From an uncultured Eubacterium sp. (lineage in GTDB: Bacteria; Bacillota; Clostridia; Oscillospirales; Acutalibacteraceae): a stretch of DNA of 10,032 nucleotides. Positions within the stretch are counted from its first letter, which is position 1. Every line of letters starts with the position of its first letter. The stretch spans positions 1-10,032 of the forward strand of contig CAMFPZ010000017.1 in NCBI GenBank assembly GCA_945979635.1. The letters run 5' to 3'. Positions 1 to 8,493 of the stretch are shown here, in pieces. Position numbers and translations under genes: made by a program. The notes below the pieces were generated by a model. The model was not told where the DNA came from, made no database searches, and saw only the letters and a program-made list of their open reading frames with translations.

Positions 1-26
1 CAGCGTCAGATGTGTATAAGAGACAG
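1..26 (+). other. Sequencing adapter remnant (Nextera Read 1 / Tn5 mosaic end)
   Basis: Bases 8-26 read AGATGTGTATAAGAGACAG, exactly the 19-bp Tn5 mosaic end used in Illumina Nextera libraries. The preceding seven bases, CAGCGTC, match the 3' end of the Read 1 tail that precedes it in the adapter oligo. The dnaN reading frame is open from base 20 onward but meets a TAA at 17-19 inside the adapter, as expected if this piece is not genomic. It should be trimmed and not annotated as a mobile element. Confidence 0.97.
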
Positions 27-568
27 AATTTGTTGTACCAAAGAAAACAATAAGAGAGCTTATTAAGCTTATCAATACCGAGGAAGACTCAAAAATAGGC
101 ATTATGATGAGCAAGAGACATATCGTTTTTGAAATTGATAATTATAGTATAATCAGTAGACTTTTAGAGGGCGAATTCATCGACTATACAGCTGCTGTAC
201 CTAAGGTAACGAAAACTACTGTTCTTATAAATACAAACGATGCAATTAATTGTATTGAAAGAACCTTGCCGGTTATTGAAAATAACCAAAAGAATCCTAT
301 TCGTTGTCTATTTGATGCAGACCAAATGAGAGTTTCGACTGTATCGAGCCTCGGTAGAGTTGTTGATTACACTCATGCAAATACATCCGGTGAAAGAGTT
401 GAAATCGGATTTAATTCAAAATATATGCTCGATGCACTTAATGCAAGTGATGTTGACGAGGTAAAGATAGAACTCACAGGTCCTGTTTCACCGGCTGTAA
501 TTAAGCCTATTAATAACGAAAATTTCTTATTTTTAGTATTACCTATGAGGTTAAAAAATGAAAATTAA
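27..568 (+). CDS. dnaN: DNA polymerase III beta subunit (sliding clamp), 5'-truncated
   Basis: C-terminal half of the beta clamp, the ring that tethers the replicative polymerase and other proteins to DNA. About 179 residues are visible, against roughly 370 in the full family, so the N-terminal half is lost at the contig edge. The frame is open before the first in-frame Met at 104, and those codons read FVVPKKTIRELIKLI, a typical end-of-domain-II stretch, so the Met at 104 is not the real start. LLEGEFIDYTAAVPK follows, matching the clamp's LxxGxFPDY...P region, then domain III. The protein ends in FLVLPMRL plus a short NEN tail; E. coli DnaN ends in the very similar VMPMRL, part of the clamp-binding pocket. 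It overlaps yaaA by 11 nt and is first in the block. Confidence 0.95.
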
Positions 569-806
569 GGTAAAAGCAGTACCGCATAAAAAAGAAACAG
601 TAAAAATTAATACAGAATTTATTCAGCTTCAGTCTTTTTTGAAATTCAAGGGAATTGCAGAAACGGGCGGACAGGCAAAGGAATTTATTCAAGACGGAAT
701 AATAAGAGTAAATGGAGAGGTTTGTACTGCACGCGGAAAGAAAATCAGACCGGGTGATATAATCTCTGCATTTGCTGTTGATTATGAAATAATAAATGAA
801 GATTAA
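558..806 (+). CDS. yaaA: S4 domain protein YaaA/RlbA family
   Basis: Small single-domain S4 RNA-binding protein of 82 residues. The S4 fold covers about residues 25-75: QLQSFLKFKGIAETGGQAKE, then IIRVNGEVCTARGKKIRPGD, with the VNGE turn and the basic RGKKI strand typical of S4 domains. B. subtilis YaaA, which sits at the same place between dnaN and recF, is about 71 residues; this one has a slightly longer, Lys-rich N-terminus (MKIKVKAVPHKKETVK). The family is linked to RNA or ribosome binding, but the precise role here cannot be read from sequence. The start at 558 is supported by GAGG at 547-550, seven bases upstream. The gene overlaps dnaN and recF by 11 nt each, implying translational coupling. 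Confidence 0.93.
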   Translation: MKIKVKAVPHKKETVKINTEFIQLQSFLKFKGIAETGGQAKEFIQDGIIRVNGEVCTARGKKIRPGDIISAFAVDYEIINED

Positions 807-1884
807 CAGTATTTCACTCGAAAATTACAGAAATATCGGCTCATTAAGGCTTGATTTTGAGGATGTAAATATTATTTGGGGCGAAAATGCACAGGGCAAG
901 ACGAATTTAATCGAAGCAATTTATCTTTTTACAGGTTCTCACAGCTTTCGCGGAGCGAAGGATAAGGAGCTGATAAAATTCGGCGAAGATAAAGGCCGGC
1001 TCAATATTGATTTTTATTCGAACAATCGAGAGCAAAATGCCGAAATAATACTCTGTGAACGAAAAAAGGCATTACTAAACGGCGTATCAAAAAAGAGTGC
1101 ATCCGTTCTCGGCGACGAAATCAAAGCAATAATATTCAGTCCGGTGCATCTTACTATGATAAAGGACGGACCGAATGAAAGACGAAAATTCGTCGACAAC
1201 GCGTTATGCCAGCTGAAAAGCAATTATGCCGAGCTTTTGAAAAGCTATCATAGAATATTGTCCCAACGAAATGCAATCCTGAAAAAAAGCGATGAATTGG
1301 AGCAGATTGATGCTTTTTTGGATATTTGGGATATTAATTTAGCAAAAATCGGTGCAAAAATAATTTTTCAGCGAATGAAATATATCGAAGCAATTATGCC
1401 CTATATAAAGGATATATTTATAGGTCTTTCGTCGGGAAGAGAAGAAATTGAATTAAAATACATCGGTGCCGACGAATACGAGCTTGATATTAATGATATA
1501 GAAAAAAAGTTGCTCGAAAGTATATCATCCCATCACAAGGCTGATTTTTATAATAAAACAACGACCAAGGGACCTCACAGAGACGATATAGAAATTCTAA
1601 TAAACGGAAAAGCAGCGAAAACCTTTGCAAGTCAGGGACAGCAACGCTCATGTGTGCTTGCATTGAAGCTGGCAGAGGCGGCTTTGTTGAAGGAGAGGAC
1701 GAATATTCAGCCCGTTGCTCTTCTAGACGATGTTATGAGCGAGCTTGATGAGGGACGACAGGATTATATTCTTAATCATATAAAAAACTGTCAGGTTTTT
1801 ATTACCTGCTGTGACAAGGAAACTATATTACGACTCAAGCAGGGAAAAACCTTTCATATTCAAGACGGCAAATTAATCGAATAA
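796..1884 (+). CDS. recF: DNA replication and repair protein RecF
   Basis: RecF is an SMC/ABC-type ATPase that, with RecO and RecR, helps load RecA on gapped DNA at damaged forks. The 362-residue length is normal for the family. The N-terminal LENYRNI motif (residues 8-14) is a hallmark. Walker A is GENAQGKT (29-36). The ABC signature is in SQGQQRS (279-285), and Walker B is LLDDVMSELD (310-319 region), with the acidic pair D311/D312 and E316. GPHRDD just after residue 255 is the conserved RecF segment. The ATG at 796 lies within the end of yaaA (11-nt overlap) and has no clear Shine-Dalgarno sequence in front of it, so it probably depends on re-initiation by ribosomes finishing yaaA. A 29-nt gap separates it from remB. 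Confidence 0.97.
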   Translation: MKINSISLENYRNIGSLRLDFEDVNIIWGENAQGKTNLIEAIYLFTGSHSFRGAKDKELIKFGEDKGRLNIDFYSNNREQNAEIILCERKKALLNGVSKKSASVLGDEIKAIIFSPVHLTMIKDGPNERRKFVDNALCQLKSNYAELLKSYHRILSQRNAILKKSDELEQIDAFLDIWDINLAKIGAKIIFQRMKYIEAIMPYIKDIFIGLSSGREEIELKYIGADEYELDINDIEKKLLESISSHHKADFYNKTTTKGPHRDDIEILINGKAAKTFASQGQQRSCVLALKLAEAALLKERTNIQPVALLDDVMSELDEGRQDYILNHIKNCQVFITCCDKETILRLKQGKTFHIQDGKLIE

Positions 1885-1913
1885 AAAATAAATTTGTCGA
1901 GAGGAATGAAAAA

Positions 1914-2150
1914 ATGTATTTGCATATAGGCGAGGACACCTTAATAAAAGACAGCGAGATTATCGGAATCTTTGATATGGATACCTCAACAGTCAATAAG
2001 GCGACTCGGGATTATCTAAAAAAGGCAGAGCAGGAAAAAAGAGTGGCTTATGTAAATTATGATTTACCAAAATGCTTTGTCGTTACAAACGAAAAAATAT
2101 ATATTAGCCCAATCAACACCGCAACGCTGAATAAGCGTGCAAAATCATAA
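1914..2150 (+). CDS. remB: RemB-like DNA-binding regulator (DUF370 family)
   Basis: This 78-residue protein resembles B. subtilis RemB/YaaB, which lies in the same recF–gyrB interval. Matching landmarks are the start MYLHIGEDTLI (B. subtilis MYIHLGDD...), IIGIFDMDTS near residue 18, CFVVTNEKIYISPINTATL near the end, and the terminal basic KRAKS. RemA/RemB proteins are DNA-binding factors tied to biofilm-matrix gene control in Bacillus; whether that role holds in a clostridium is unknown. The start is well supported by GAGAGG at 1899-1904, nine bases before the ATG. The gene sits 29 nt after recF and 15 nt before gyrB, with no visible promoter or terminator in either gap, so it looks co-transcribed. 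Confidence 0.9.
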   Translation: MYLHIGEDTLIKDSEIIGIFDMDTSTVNKATRDYLKKAEQEKRVAYVNYDLPKCFVVTNEKIYISPINTATLNKRAKS

Positions 2151-2165
2151 AACGGAGTTTATAAA

Positions 2166-4175
2166 ATGGCAGAAGAAATTTTAGAACAGAACCAAACAGA
2201 AACAGTATTGCAAGAGGCGGATATGGATACTGTTGTAACCGAGGAATACAATGCGGATGATATTCAGGTACTCGAAGGACTCGAGGCAGTAAGAAAGCGT
2301 CCGGGTATGTATATCGGTTCAACGGGACCAAGAGGTCTTCATCATCTTGTTTACGAAATTGTGGACAACTCTATTGATGAAGCACTTGCAGGCTTTTGTA
2401 CCCATATTGAAACAGAAATTTTGCCGGGAAATATTATCACAGTATGCGATAACGGCCGTGGTATTCCAACCGGTATTAACGAAAAAACAGGATTGCCTGC
2501 CGTTACAGTAGTTTTAACCGTGCTTCACGCAGGCGGAAAATTCGGCGGCTCGGGCTATAAGGTTTCGGGAGGTCTTCACGGCGTTGGCTCATCTGTTGTA
2601 AACGCGTTGAGCGAATGGCTTGAGGTTGAGGTAACTCAAAACGGCCATATTTATTCCCAACGCTTTGAGAGAGGCAAGCCTGTCAACGAATTGCATATTA
2701 TCGGCGACAGCGACGGACACGGAACCTTCATAAAATTCAAGGCAGACGACGAAATCTTTCAGGAAACAACAAGATATTCCTTCGAGGTGCTTGAGCGTAG
2801 ACTGCGTGAGCAGGCATTCCTTAATGCAGGTCTTTCCATCAGCCTTACGGATAAGCGTGAAAAGCCCGACAGAGACATTGAAGACAAGTATGATGACGAC
2901 GAGCATACTTCAGTATATTGCTACGAGGGTGGTATTCGCTCCTTCGTTGAATGGATAAACGAAAGCAGAGGCTATACTCCTATTCAGGACGAGGTTATTC
3001 ATATTTCAACCACAAAGGGCGACAGAAGTGCCGAGGTTGCATTGTGCTATACCGAAAACTATTCAGATAATATTCTTTCGTTTGCAAATAATATTCACAC
3101 CATAGACGGCGGTACCCACGAAACAGGCTTTAAGAATGCCCTGACGAGAGTATTCAACGACTATGCAAAGAGATATAATATTCTCAAGGACAACGACAAA
3201 CGCCTTGCAAAGGAGGATGTTCGTGAGGGTATTACTGCCGTTGTCAGCGTAAAGCTGACAGAAGCACAGTTTGAGGGACAAACAAAGGGCAAGCTCGGAA
3301 ACACAGATATTACAGGTCTCGTTTCCTCGCTCGTTTACGACAAGCTTACTACATATTTTGAGGAACACCCGACTGTTGCAAAGGCTCTTATAAATAAATC
3401 TCTTGATGCTGCCAGAGCGAGAGAGGCTGCCCGAAAGGCAAAGGAAAATGCAAGAAAGAAATCACCGTTCGAAAACAACTCTCTTCCGGGTAAGCTTACA
3501 AACTGTACTTCAAAGGACCCGACAAAATGTGAGCTTTATATTGTCGAGGGTGATTCTGCAGGAGGCTCTGCAAAGCTCGGAAGAGATCCGCAATATATGG
3601 CTATTCTCCCTCTTTGGGGTAAAATGCTCAATGTTGAAAAGGCAAGACTCGATAAGGTTTACGGAAACGAAAAGCTCGTTCCTGTAATAACGGCACTCGG
3701 AACAGGTATCGGCGAAGACTTTGATATTACAAAGCTTCGTTATCACAAGATTGTTCTTATGGCGGATGCCGATGTTGACGGTGCTCATATCACAACTCTT
3801 TTGCTCACCTTCTTTTTCCGATATATGCCCGAGCTTATAGAAAACGGACATATTTACCTTGCACAACCGCCTTTGTTCAAGGTTACGAAGAACAAGCGTA
3901 GCGAATATGCATATTCCGACGCACAGAGAGATTCAATTATCGAGCAAATGGGCGGAGATTGTGATGTTCAGCGATACAAGGGTCTCGGTGAGATGGATCC
4001 CGAGCAGCTTTGGGAAACAACAATGGACCCCGAATTCAGAACAATGCTTCGAGTAACAATTGAGGATGCACAGGTTGCAAGCGAAAACTTCTCCATTCTT
4101 ATGGGCGAAGAGGTTGAGCCGAGAAGATTGTTCATCGAACAAAACGCAAAATTCGTAAAGAATTTGGATATTTAA
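2166..4175 (+). CDS. gyrB: DNA gyrase subunit B
   Basis: ATPase subunit of type IIA topoisomerase. The GHKL ATPase domain shows catalytic E64 and Mg-binding N68 in [13 protein letters not shown]95 in DNGRGIP, and the lid [15 protein letters not shown] (135-149). The transducer includes [10 protein letters not shown] (313-322) and the QTKGKLGN loop (372-379; lysines 374 and 376). The TOPRIM domain has [10 protein letters not shown] (461-470) and the acidic cluster D534/D536/D538 in ADADVDG. The C-terminal [17 protein letters not shown] follows. At 669 residues it is slightly longer than B. subtilis GyrB owing to an acidic N-terminal extension of about 20 residues. The ATG at 2166 has GGAG at 2154-2157. 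Oddities: Q158 where E. coli has R136, W484 at E. coli K447, and T543 where Arg is usual (HIRTLLLTFF). ParE is excluded by the adjacent gyrA and the origin-proximal order. Confidence 0.98.
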   Translation: MAEEILEQNQTETVLQEADMDTVVTEEYNADDIQVLEGLEAVRKRPGMYIGSTGPRGLHHLVYEIVDNSIDEALAGFCTHIETEILPGNIITVCDNGRGIPTGINEKTGLPAVTVVLTVLHAGGKFGGSGYKVSGGLHGVGSSVVNALSEWLEVEVTQNGHIYSQRFERGKPVNELHIIGDSDGHGTFIKFKADDEIFQETTRYSFEVLERRLREQAFLNAGLSISLTDKREKPDRDIEDKYDDDEHTSVYCYEGGIRSFVEWINESRGYTPIQDEVIHISTTKGDRSAEVALCYTENYSDNILSFANNIHTIDGGTHETGFKNALTRVFNDYAKRYNILKDNDKRLAKEDVREGITAVVSVKLTEAQFEGQTKGKLGNTDITGLVSSLVYDKLTTYFEEHPTVAKALINKSLDAARAREAARKAKENARKKSPFENNSLPGKLTNCTSKDPTKCELYIVEGDSAGGSAKLGRDPQYMAILPLWGKMLNVEKARLDKVYGNEKLVPVITALGTGIGEDFDITKLRYHKIVLMADADVDGAHITTLLLTFFFRYMPELIENGHIYLAQPPLFKVTKNKRSEYAYSDAQRDSIIEQMGGDCDVQRYKGLGEMDPEQLWETTMDPEFRTMLRVTIEDAQVASENFSILMGEEVEPRRLFIEQNAKFVKNLDI

Positions 4176-4200
4176 TTTTGGTAGGATAGGAGATGTAAAA

Positions 4201-6738
4201 ATGGCAGGAAAAGAAATAAAGCACGACCATATTGATTATTCTAACCAAAAAATAATTGATGTCGAAATCAGCAAGGAAATCAGAGGAGCTTTCCTCGATT
4301 ATGCAATGAGCGTTATCGTTGCTCGTGCATTGCCCGATGTTCGTGACGGACTTAAGCCGGTTCACAGAAGAATTCTCTATGCAATGTACAACAACTCACT
4401 ATATCCCGACAAGCCATATCGTAAGTGTGCCACAACCGTCGGTGAAGTGCTCGGTCACTATCATCCTCACGGCGACGCATCCGTTTACGACGCTATGGTA
4501 AGAATGGCACAGGATTTCTCGCTTCGTCACCCTCTCGTTGACGGCCACGGAAACTTCGGCTCGGTCGACGGCGACCCCGCTGCGGCTTATCGTTACACAG
4601 AGTCGAGAATGAGCAAAATTTCTATGAAAATGCTCGAGGATATTCGTAAGGACACAGTAAATTGGACTCCAAACTTTGATGATACGGAATTTGAGCCGGA
4701 GGTTTTGCCGACAAAATTCCCTAATTTGCTCATCAACGGCTCATCGGGTATTGCGGTTGGTATGGCTACTAATATTCCGCCGCATAATATGAAGGAGGTT
4801 GCCGACGGCGTATGCTGTCTTATCGACAATCCGCAAGCCGAGCTCGATGAAATTATGGAGCACATCAAGGGTCCCGACTTCCCGACTGCCGGAATTATTA
4901 TGGGCAAGCGTGGAATAAAGGACGCTTATGCAACAGGAAGAGGAAAAATCTATATTCGTGCAAGAGCAGAAATCATTGAGGGCAGAAACGACAGATTCAA
5001 AATTGTTGTCAGCGAGCTTCCCTACGGCGTAAACAAGCGTAGGCTTATCGAAAAAATCGCTGATTTGTGCAAGGATAAGAAGATTGAAGGTATCAGCGAA
5101 ATTCAGGACTATACCGACAGACACGGAATGCATATTGAAATTACGATAAAGCGTGATGCAAATGCACAGGTTGTTCTCAACAATCTCTATAAGATGACCG
5201 AAATGCAAACAACCTTCGGCGTTATTCTTCTTGCACTCGACAACGGCGTTCCCGTTATCCTCAACCTCAAGCAGATTTTAGAAAAATATATTACATTCCA
5301 AAAGGAAATTATCACTCGCAGAACTCGCTTCTATCTCAAGAAGGCAGAGGAAAGAGCACATATTTTGGAGGGACTCGTAAAGGCACTTGATGTTGTCGAC
5401 GAGGTTATCGCAACCATTCGTGCGTGCCGTGGCGGACAGGCTGAGGCAAAGCAGGCGATTATGGACAAATTCGGCTTCGATGACCCACAGGCAGCAGCAA
5501 TTGTTGCTTATCGTCTCGGTCAGTTGGCAGGTCTTGAGATTGAAAAGATTATAAACGAATTGGACGAGCTCCACGCAAAAATTAACGATTACAACGATAT
5601 TCTGACAAATGAGAGCAGAGTTTACGGCATTATTAAGCAGGAGATAACCGAGGTTGCCGACAAATACGGCGACGAGAGAAGAACAGAAATTTCTGCATTC
5701 ACAGGCGATGTTGAGGACGAGGACCTTATTCCTGTTGAGGATTGTATACTCACTCTAACCGAAAGAGGATATATTAAGCGTCAGACGGTTGATACCTATA
5801 AGGCACAGAACCGCGGCGGCAAGGGTATTATGGGTATGACCCGCCGCGAGGAGGATGTTGCAAAGAATATGTTTACCTGCTCGACTCACGACGAGGTTCT
5901 CATTTTCACCAATATGGGTAAGGTATTTAAGCTCAAGGGCTACCAAATTCCGGAGGCTTCGCGTACCAGCAAGGGCATTAATGTTATCAATCTTCTCCAA
6001 ATTGAGCAGGAGGAGCGAGTAACCGCTATGGTTAAGGTTCCTAAGGATGAGGCAGGCGAGTATTTGTGTATGGTAACACGCAACGGTGTTATTAAGCGAA
6101 CTGCACTCGACCAATATGACCATATTCGCAAAACAGGTATTATTGCAATTAATCTCGACGAGGGCGACGAGCTTTGCTGGGTTGAGCTTACCGACGGCGA
6201 GCAAAGGCTAATCGTTGCAACTCACGATGGTATGTCTATTTGCTTCGCAGAGGCGGATGCAAGACTTATCGGCAGAACAGCAAGAGGCGTTCGAGCAATT
6301 CAGCTCGCCGAGGGCGACTATGTTGTCGGCTTTGCTGTTGCACAGGAAAATAAGCAGCTCCTCACAGTAACCGAAACGGGCTACGGCAGAATCAGTGAAT
6401 TCGAGGATTACAGATTACAGGGCAGAGCCGGTAAGGGTATCATAAATTACTACACCGATAAATACGGAAAGGTTGCTATGATTGCTCCTGTCAGCCAGGA
6501 CAATGATGTCATTATGATTAGCTCGGACGGAATTGTAATTCGTACCCACGCAGACCAGATTTCTATTATCAAGCGTGGCGGTAAGGGCGTAAAGGTTATG
6601 ACCGTCAAGCAGGGCGAAAAGGTTGCAACCCTTGGCATTGTCGAAAGAGCCGCCGATGAGGAGGCTGTTGATGAGGTCTTGGAGGTTGAAACCGACGAAA
6701 CAGCAACAGAAAATAGTGTTCAAGACACTCAAGAGTAA
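4201..6738 (+). CDS. gyrA: DNA gyrase subunit A
   Basis: Breakage-reunion subunit of gyrase, 845 residues. The winged-helix region carries the quinolone-determining stretch [10 protein letters not shown] (88-97) and the catalytic tyrosine Y132 in AAYRYTESR, equivalent to E. coli Y122. The C-terminal DNA-wrapping beta-pinwheel starts after about residue 510 and holds the GyrA-box QNRGGKG (536-542), the feature that separates GyrA from ParC. Later blades show repeated GxxxI/V motifs such as [22 protein letters not shown] and [10 protein letters not shown]. The last 30 or so residues form an acidic tail ([15 protein letters not shown]...), a kind of extension known in E. coli to modulate wrapping. 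The start has AGGAG at 4188-4192, eight bases upstream, 25 nt after gyrB. Ala occupies the Ser83-equivalent position (A93). Confidence 0.98.
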   Translation: MAGKEIKHDHIDYSNQKIIDVEISKEIRGAFLDYAMSVIVARALPDVRDGLKPVHRRILYAMYNNSLYPDKPYRKCATTVGEVLGHYHPHGDASVYDAMVRMAQDFSLRHPLVDGHGNFGSVDGDPAAAYRYTESRMSKISMKMLEDIRKDTVNWTPNFDDTEFEPEVLPTKFPNLLINGSSGIAVGMATNIPPHNMKEVADGVCCLIDNPQAELDEIMEHIKGPDFPTAGIIMGKRGIKDAYATGRGKIYIRARAEIIEGRNDRFKIVVSELPYGVNKRRLIEKIADLCKDKKIEGISEIQDYTDRHGMHIEITIKRDANAQVVLNNLYKMTEMQTTFGVILLALDNGVPVILNLKQILEKYITFQKEIITRRTRFYLKKAEERAHILEGLVKALDVVDEVIATIRACRGGQAEAKQAIMDKFGFDDPQAAAIVAYRLGQLAGLEIEKIINELDELHAKINDYNDILTNESRVYGIIKQEITEVADKYGDERRTEISAFTGDVEDEDLIPVEDCILTLTERGYIKRQTVDTYKAQNRGGKGIMGMTRREEDVAKNMFTCSTHDEVLIFTNMGKVFKLKGYQIPEASRTSKGINVINLLQIEQEERVTAMVKVPKDEAGEYLCMVTRNGVIKRTALDQYDHIRKTGIIAINLDEGDELCWVELTDGEQRLIVATHDGMSICFAEADARLIGRTARGVRAIQLAEGDYVVGFAVAQENKQLLTVTETGYGRISEFEDYRLQGRAGKGIINYYTDKYGKVAMIAPVSQDNDVIMISSDGIVIRTHADQISIIKRGGKGVKVMTVKQGEKVATLGIVERAADEEAVDEVLEVETDETATENSVQDTQE

Positions 6739-6771
6739 TTTGTGATGAATGACGAATAGAGGAGATTTTAT

Positions 6772-8415
6772 ATGTCGAAGGAATATAATATTGACGATAT
6801 TCTCTCTGAAGTAAACAAACGACGAGAAGAAAACGAAAAGAAGATTAATTCGGGCGAAAGCCTTGTCGATGACGGCAAGGCGGAGCCTGAAAATGAGCCT
6901 ACCTGTGTTGAAACGCCGGTGCAGGAGGACAACGATGAGCCTGTCAAGGAAGAAATTTTTGAACAAAAATTTGTCGAAGAAAAAGATGACGAGCTTCAGG
7001 AGGAAAACGAGCAGAAGCTGGAGATTGTTGAAGAGGAGCTACCTGACGAGAAGGAGAATTCTCCGGAAGAGAACCAACCGCAGGAGCAGGAATATGTTGA
7101 CCTCAATTCAATAAGCTTTGCCGAATCGGCAGAGCAGGATGAGTATATTGAGCAAGAGCCTGAAAAAAAGAAGATGAAGAAGGGCAAAAAGGCGTTCATT
7201 TCTATTCTTTGCATTATTCTTGCCGTACTGATAGCTCTCGGAGTAGGCGGTTATCTTTATCTCGACAAGATTTTGGATAGAATCACTCCTGACAGCGAAC
7301 CAACCCAGCAGACCGAGGAAAAATGGTCGGGTATGGACAGGCTTATTGAGAATTTTGAAGCAATTGACGAGACGGATGCCTCCAAGATTAGCTCGCTAAA
7401 GGATATGATAAAGCAATGGTACTATAACGGAACACCATGCTCATCAAGCCATGTGCTGAATATTATGCTCATCGGCGAGGACGGCTATGATCCGGACGAG
7501 GAGAGCCGTGCCGATTCGGCAATTATTTGCTCTATCAATATTGATACAAGAAAGATTACCCTTACTTCCGTTTTGCGTGATACCTACGCATATTGGGAAA
7601 ATACCGAGGGCGACGAGCAAACAGGTGAATTCGGCAAGATTAACGGAGCAAAGGTAAACGGAATCTATACATATATCAGCGCGATTGAACATCTCTATAA
7701 GATTAAGATAAATAATTATGTTACCGTGGATTTCGAAAGCTTTAAGACAATTATCGACACCCTCGGCGGAGTTGATATAGAAATCACATCGGCAGAGATT
7801 AACGAAATAAACAACGACCAACTCACATATGACGGAACTTGGATTGACAAAACCTTTGAGGGAAAGGTCGGCGTTATGAGGCTTGACGGCCAGCAGGCAC
7901 TTTCGTATTGCAGAATTCGTCACCTTGATTCGGACAATATGCGTGCCGACCGCCAAAAGAAATGTCTTAATTCTATCTTCGAGAGTATTAACGGCGTTTC
8001 GCCTGTTACATTGCTGAAGCTTCTTAATAATCTCACTCCGTATATTAAAACGGATATGAGCCGCGAAAGCCTTATGAAGATTGCAAAATATGCACTCAGT
8101 GAGGGCTGGATGGACTTTGATATTGTTATGAATACTGTTCCTAATTCGAGAATAAACGAAAGGGGTGCAGGCGGAGAGTACTATGGTGCTTGGTGCTGGA
8201 AATCCGATTTTCCGCAGGATGCATATAATCTGCAAATGAGACTTTACGGCAAGAGCAGTATCACTCTTGCACGAACCAGAGTTGATGTTCTGAAATGCAG
8301 AGAAACAGGATATTATTCACAAGGCTCCTCCCCTGTTTATGCAACAATTATTAATGAGCACTACGGCGAGGTAACCACCCTTCCGATTGAAGAAACAGAA
8401 GAGTCGGAGGAATAA
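6772..8415 (+). CDS. LytR-CpsA-Psr (LCP) family cell-wall glycopolymer ligase
   Basis: LCP enzymes transfer glycopolymers such as teichoic acids or capsule from lipid carriers to peptidoglycan at the outer membrane face. This 547-residue protein has a long Glu/Asp-rich cytoplasmic arm (1-131), a basic KKKMKKGKK stop (132-140), one membrane helix (about 141-163: AFISILCIILAVLIALGVGG) and an extracellular LCP domain (about 228-410). Expected LCP residues are present: R246/D248 in SRADSA, R269/D270 in SVLRDTY, KINGAKVNG (289-297), LGGVDIEI (331-338), and RIRHLDSDNMRADRQ (381-395) with R381, R383, R391 and R394. A tail of about 135 residues with no recognised fold ends in an acidic stretch. AGAGGAG at 6758-6764 fixes the start. 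It lies 33 nt after gyrA with no terminator between them, so it is probably co-transcribed. The polymer it attaches cannot be told. Confidence 0.93.
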   Translation: MSKEYNIDDILSEVNKRREENEKKINSGESLVDDGKAEPENEPTCVETPVQEDNDEPVKEEIFEQKFVEEKDDELQEENEQKLEIVEEELPDEKENSPEENQPQEQEYVDLNSISFAESAEQDEYIEQEPEKKKMKKGKKAFISILCIILAVLIALGVGGYLYLDKILDRITPDSEPTQQTEEKWSGMDRLIENFEAIDETDASKISSLKDMIKQWYYNGTPCSSSHVLNIMLIGEDGYDPDEESRADSAIICSINIDTRKITLTSVLRDTYAYWENTEGDEQTGEFGKINGAKVNGIYTYISAIEHLYKIKINNYVTVDFESFKTIIDTLGGVDIEITSAEINEINNDQLTYDGTWIDKTFEGKVGVMRLDGQQALSYCRIRHLDSDNMRADRQKKCLNSIFESINGVSPVTLLKLLNNLTPYIKTDMSRESLMKIAKYALSEGWMDFDIVMNTVPNSRINERGAGGEYYGAWCWKSDFPQDAYNLQMRLYGKSSITLARTRVDVLKCRETGYYSQGSSPVYATIINEHYGEVTTLPIEETEESEE

Positions 8416-8431
8416 ACAACTAAATTATAAT

Positions 8432-8476
8432 AAAAATACTGCCTTCCCAAATAGCGGAAAGCAGTATTTTTGTTTT
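8432..8476. terminator. Bidirectional Rho-independent terminator
   Basis: AAAAATACTGCCTTCC (8432-8447) pairs with GGAAAGCAGTATTTTT (8456-8471) over 16 positions with one C·A mismatch, around an 8-nt loop. The stem is flanked by an A-run on the left and T-runs on the right (TTTTTGTTTTT, 8467-8476), so it can work in both directions. It lies 17 nt after the LCP stop and 23 nt beyond the stop of the convergent phosphatase gene. Confidence 0.92.
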
Positions 8477-8493
8477 TGGGTGAATGTGTTGCG

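Noticed and set aside
1..26. Tn5-like transposon end as evidence of a mobile element
   Set aside because: The flanking 7 bases match the Illumina adapter and the element stops at the contig edge, so it is a library artefact.
104..106. ATG at 104 as the start of dnaN
   Set aside because: The in-frame codons before it encode recognisable clamp sequence (VVPKKTIRELIKLI), so the gene is truncated by the contig end and does not start here.
4741..5208. Antisense open frame of 155 codons within gyrA
   Set aside because: It lies wholly opposite highly conserved gyrA sequence and shows no domain or start signal, so it is a shadow.
7444..8235. 263-codon open frame on the minus strand inside the LCP gene
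   Set aside because: The + strand frame encodes a clear LCP domain with its family residues. The antisense frame has a Cys/Ile-rich composition, no ribosome binding site and no recognisable motif; it follows from codon bias of the real gene.
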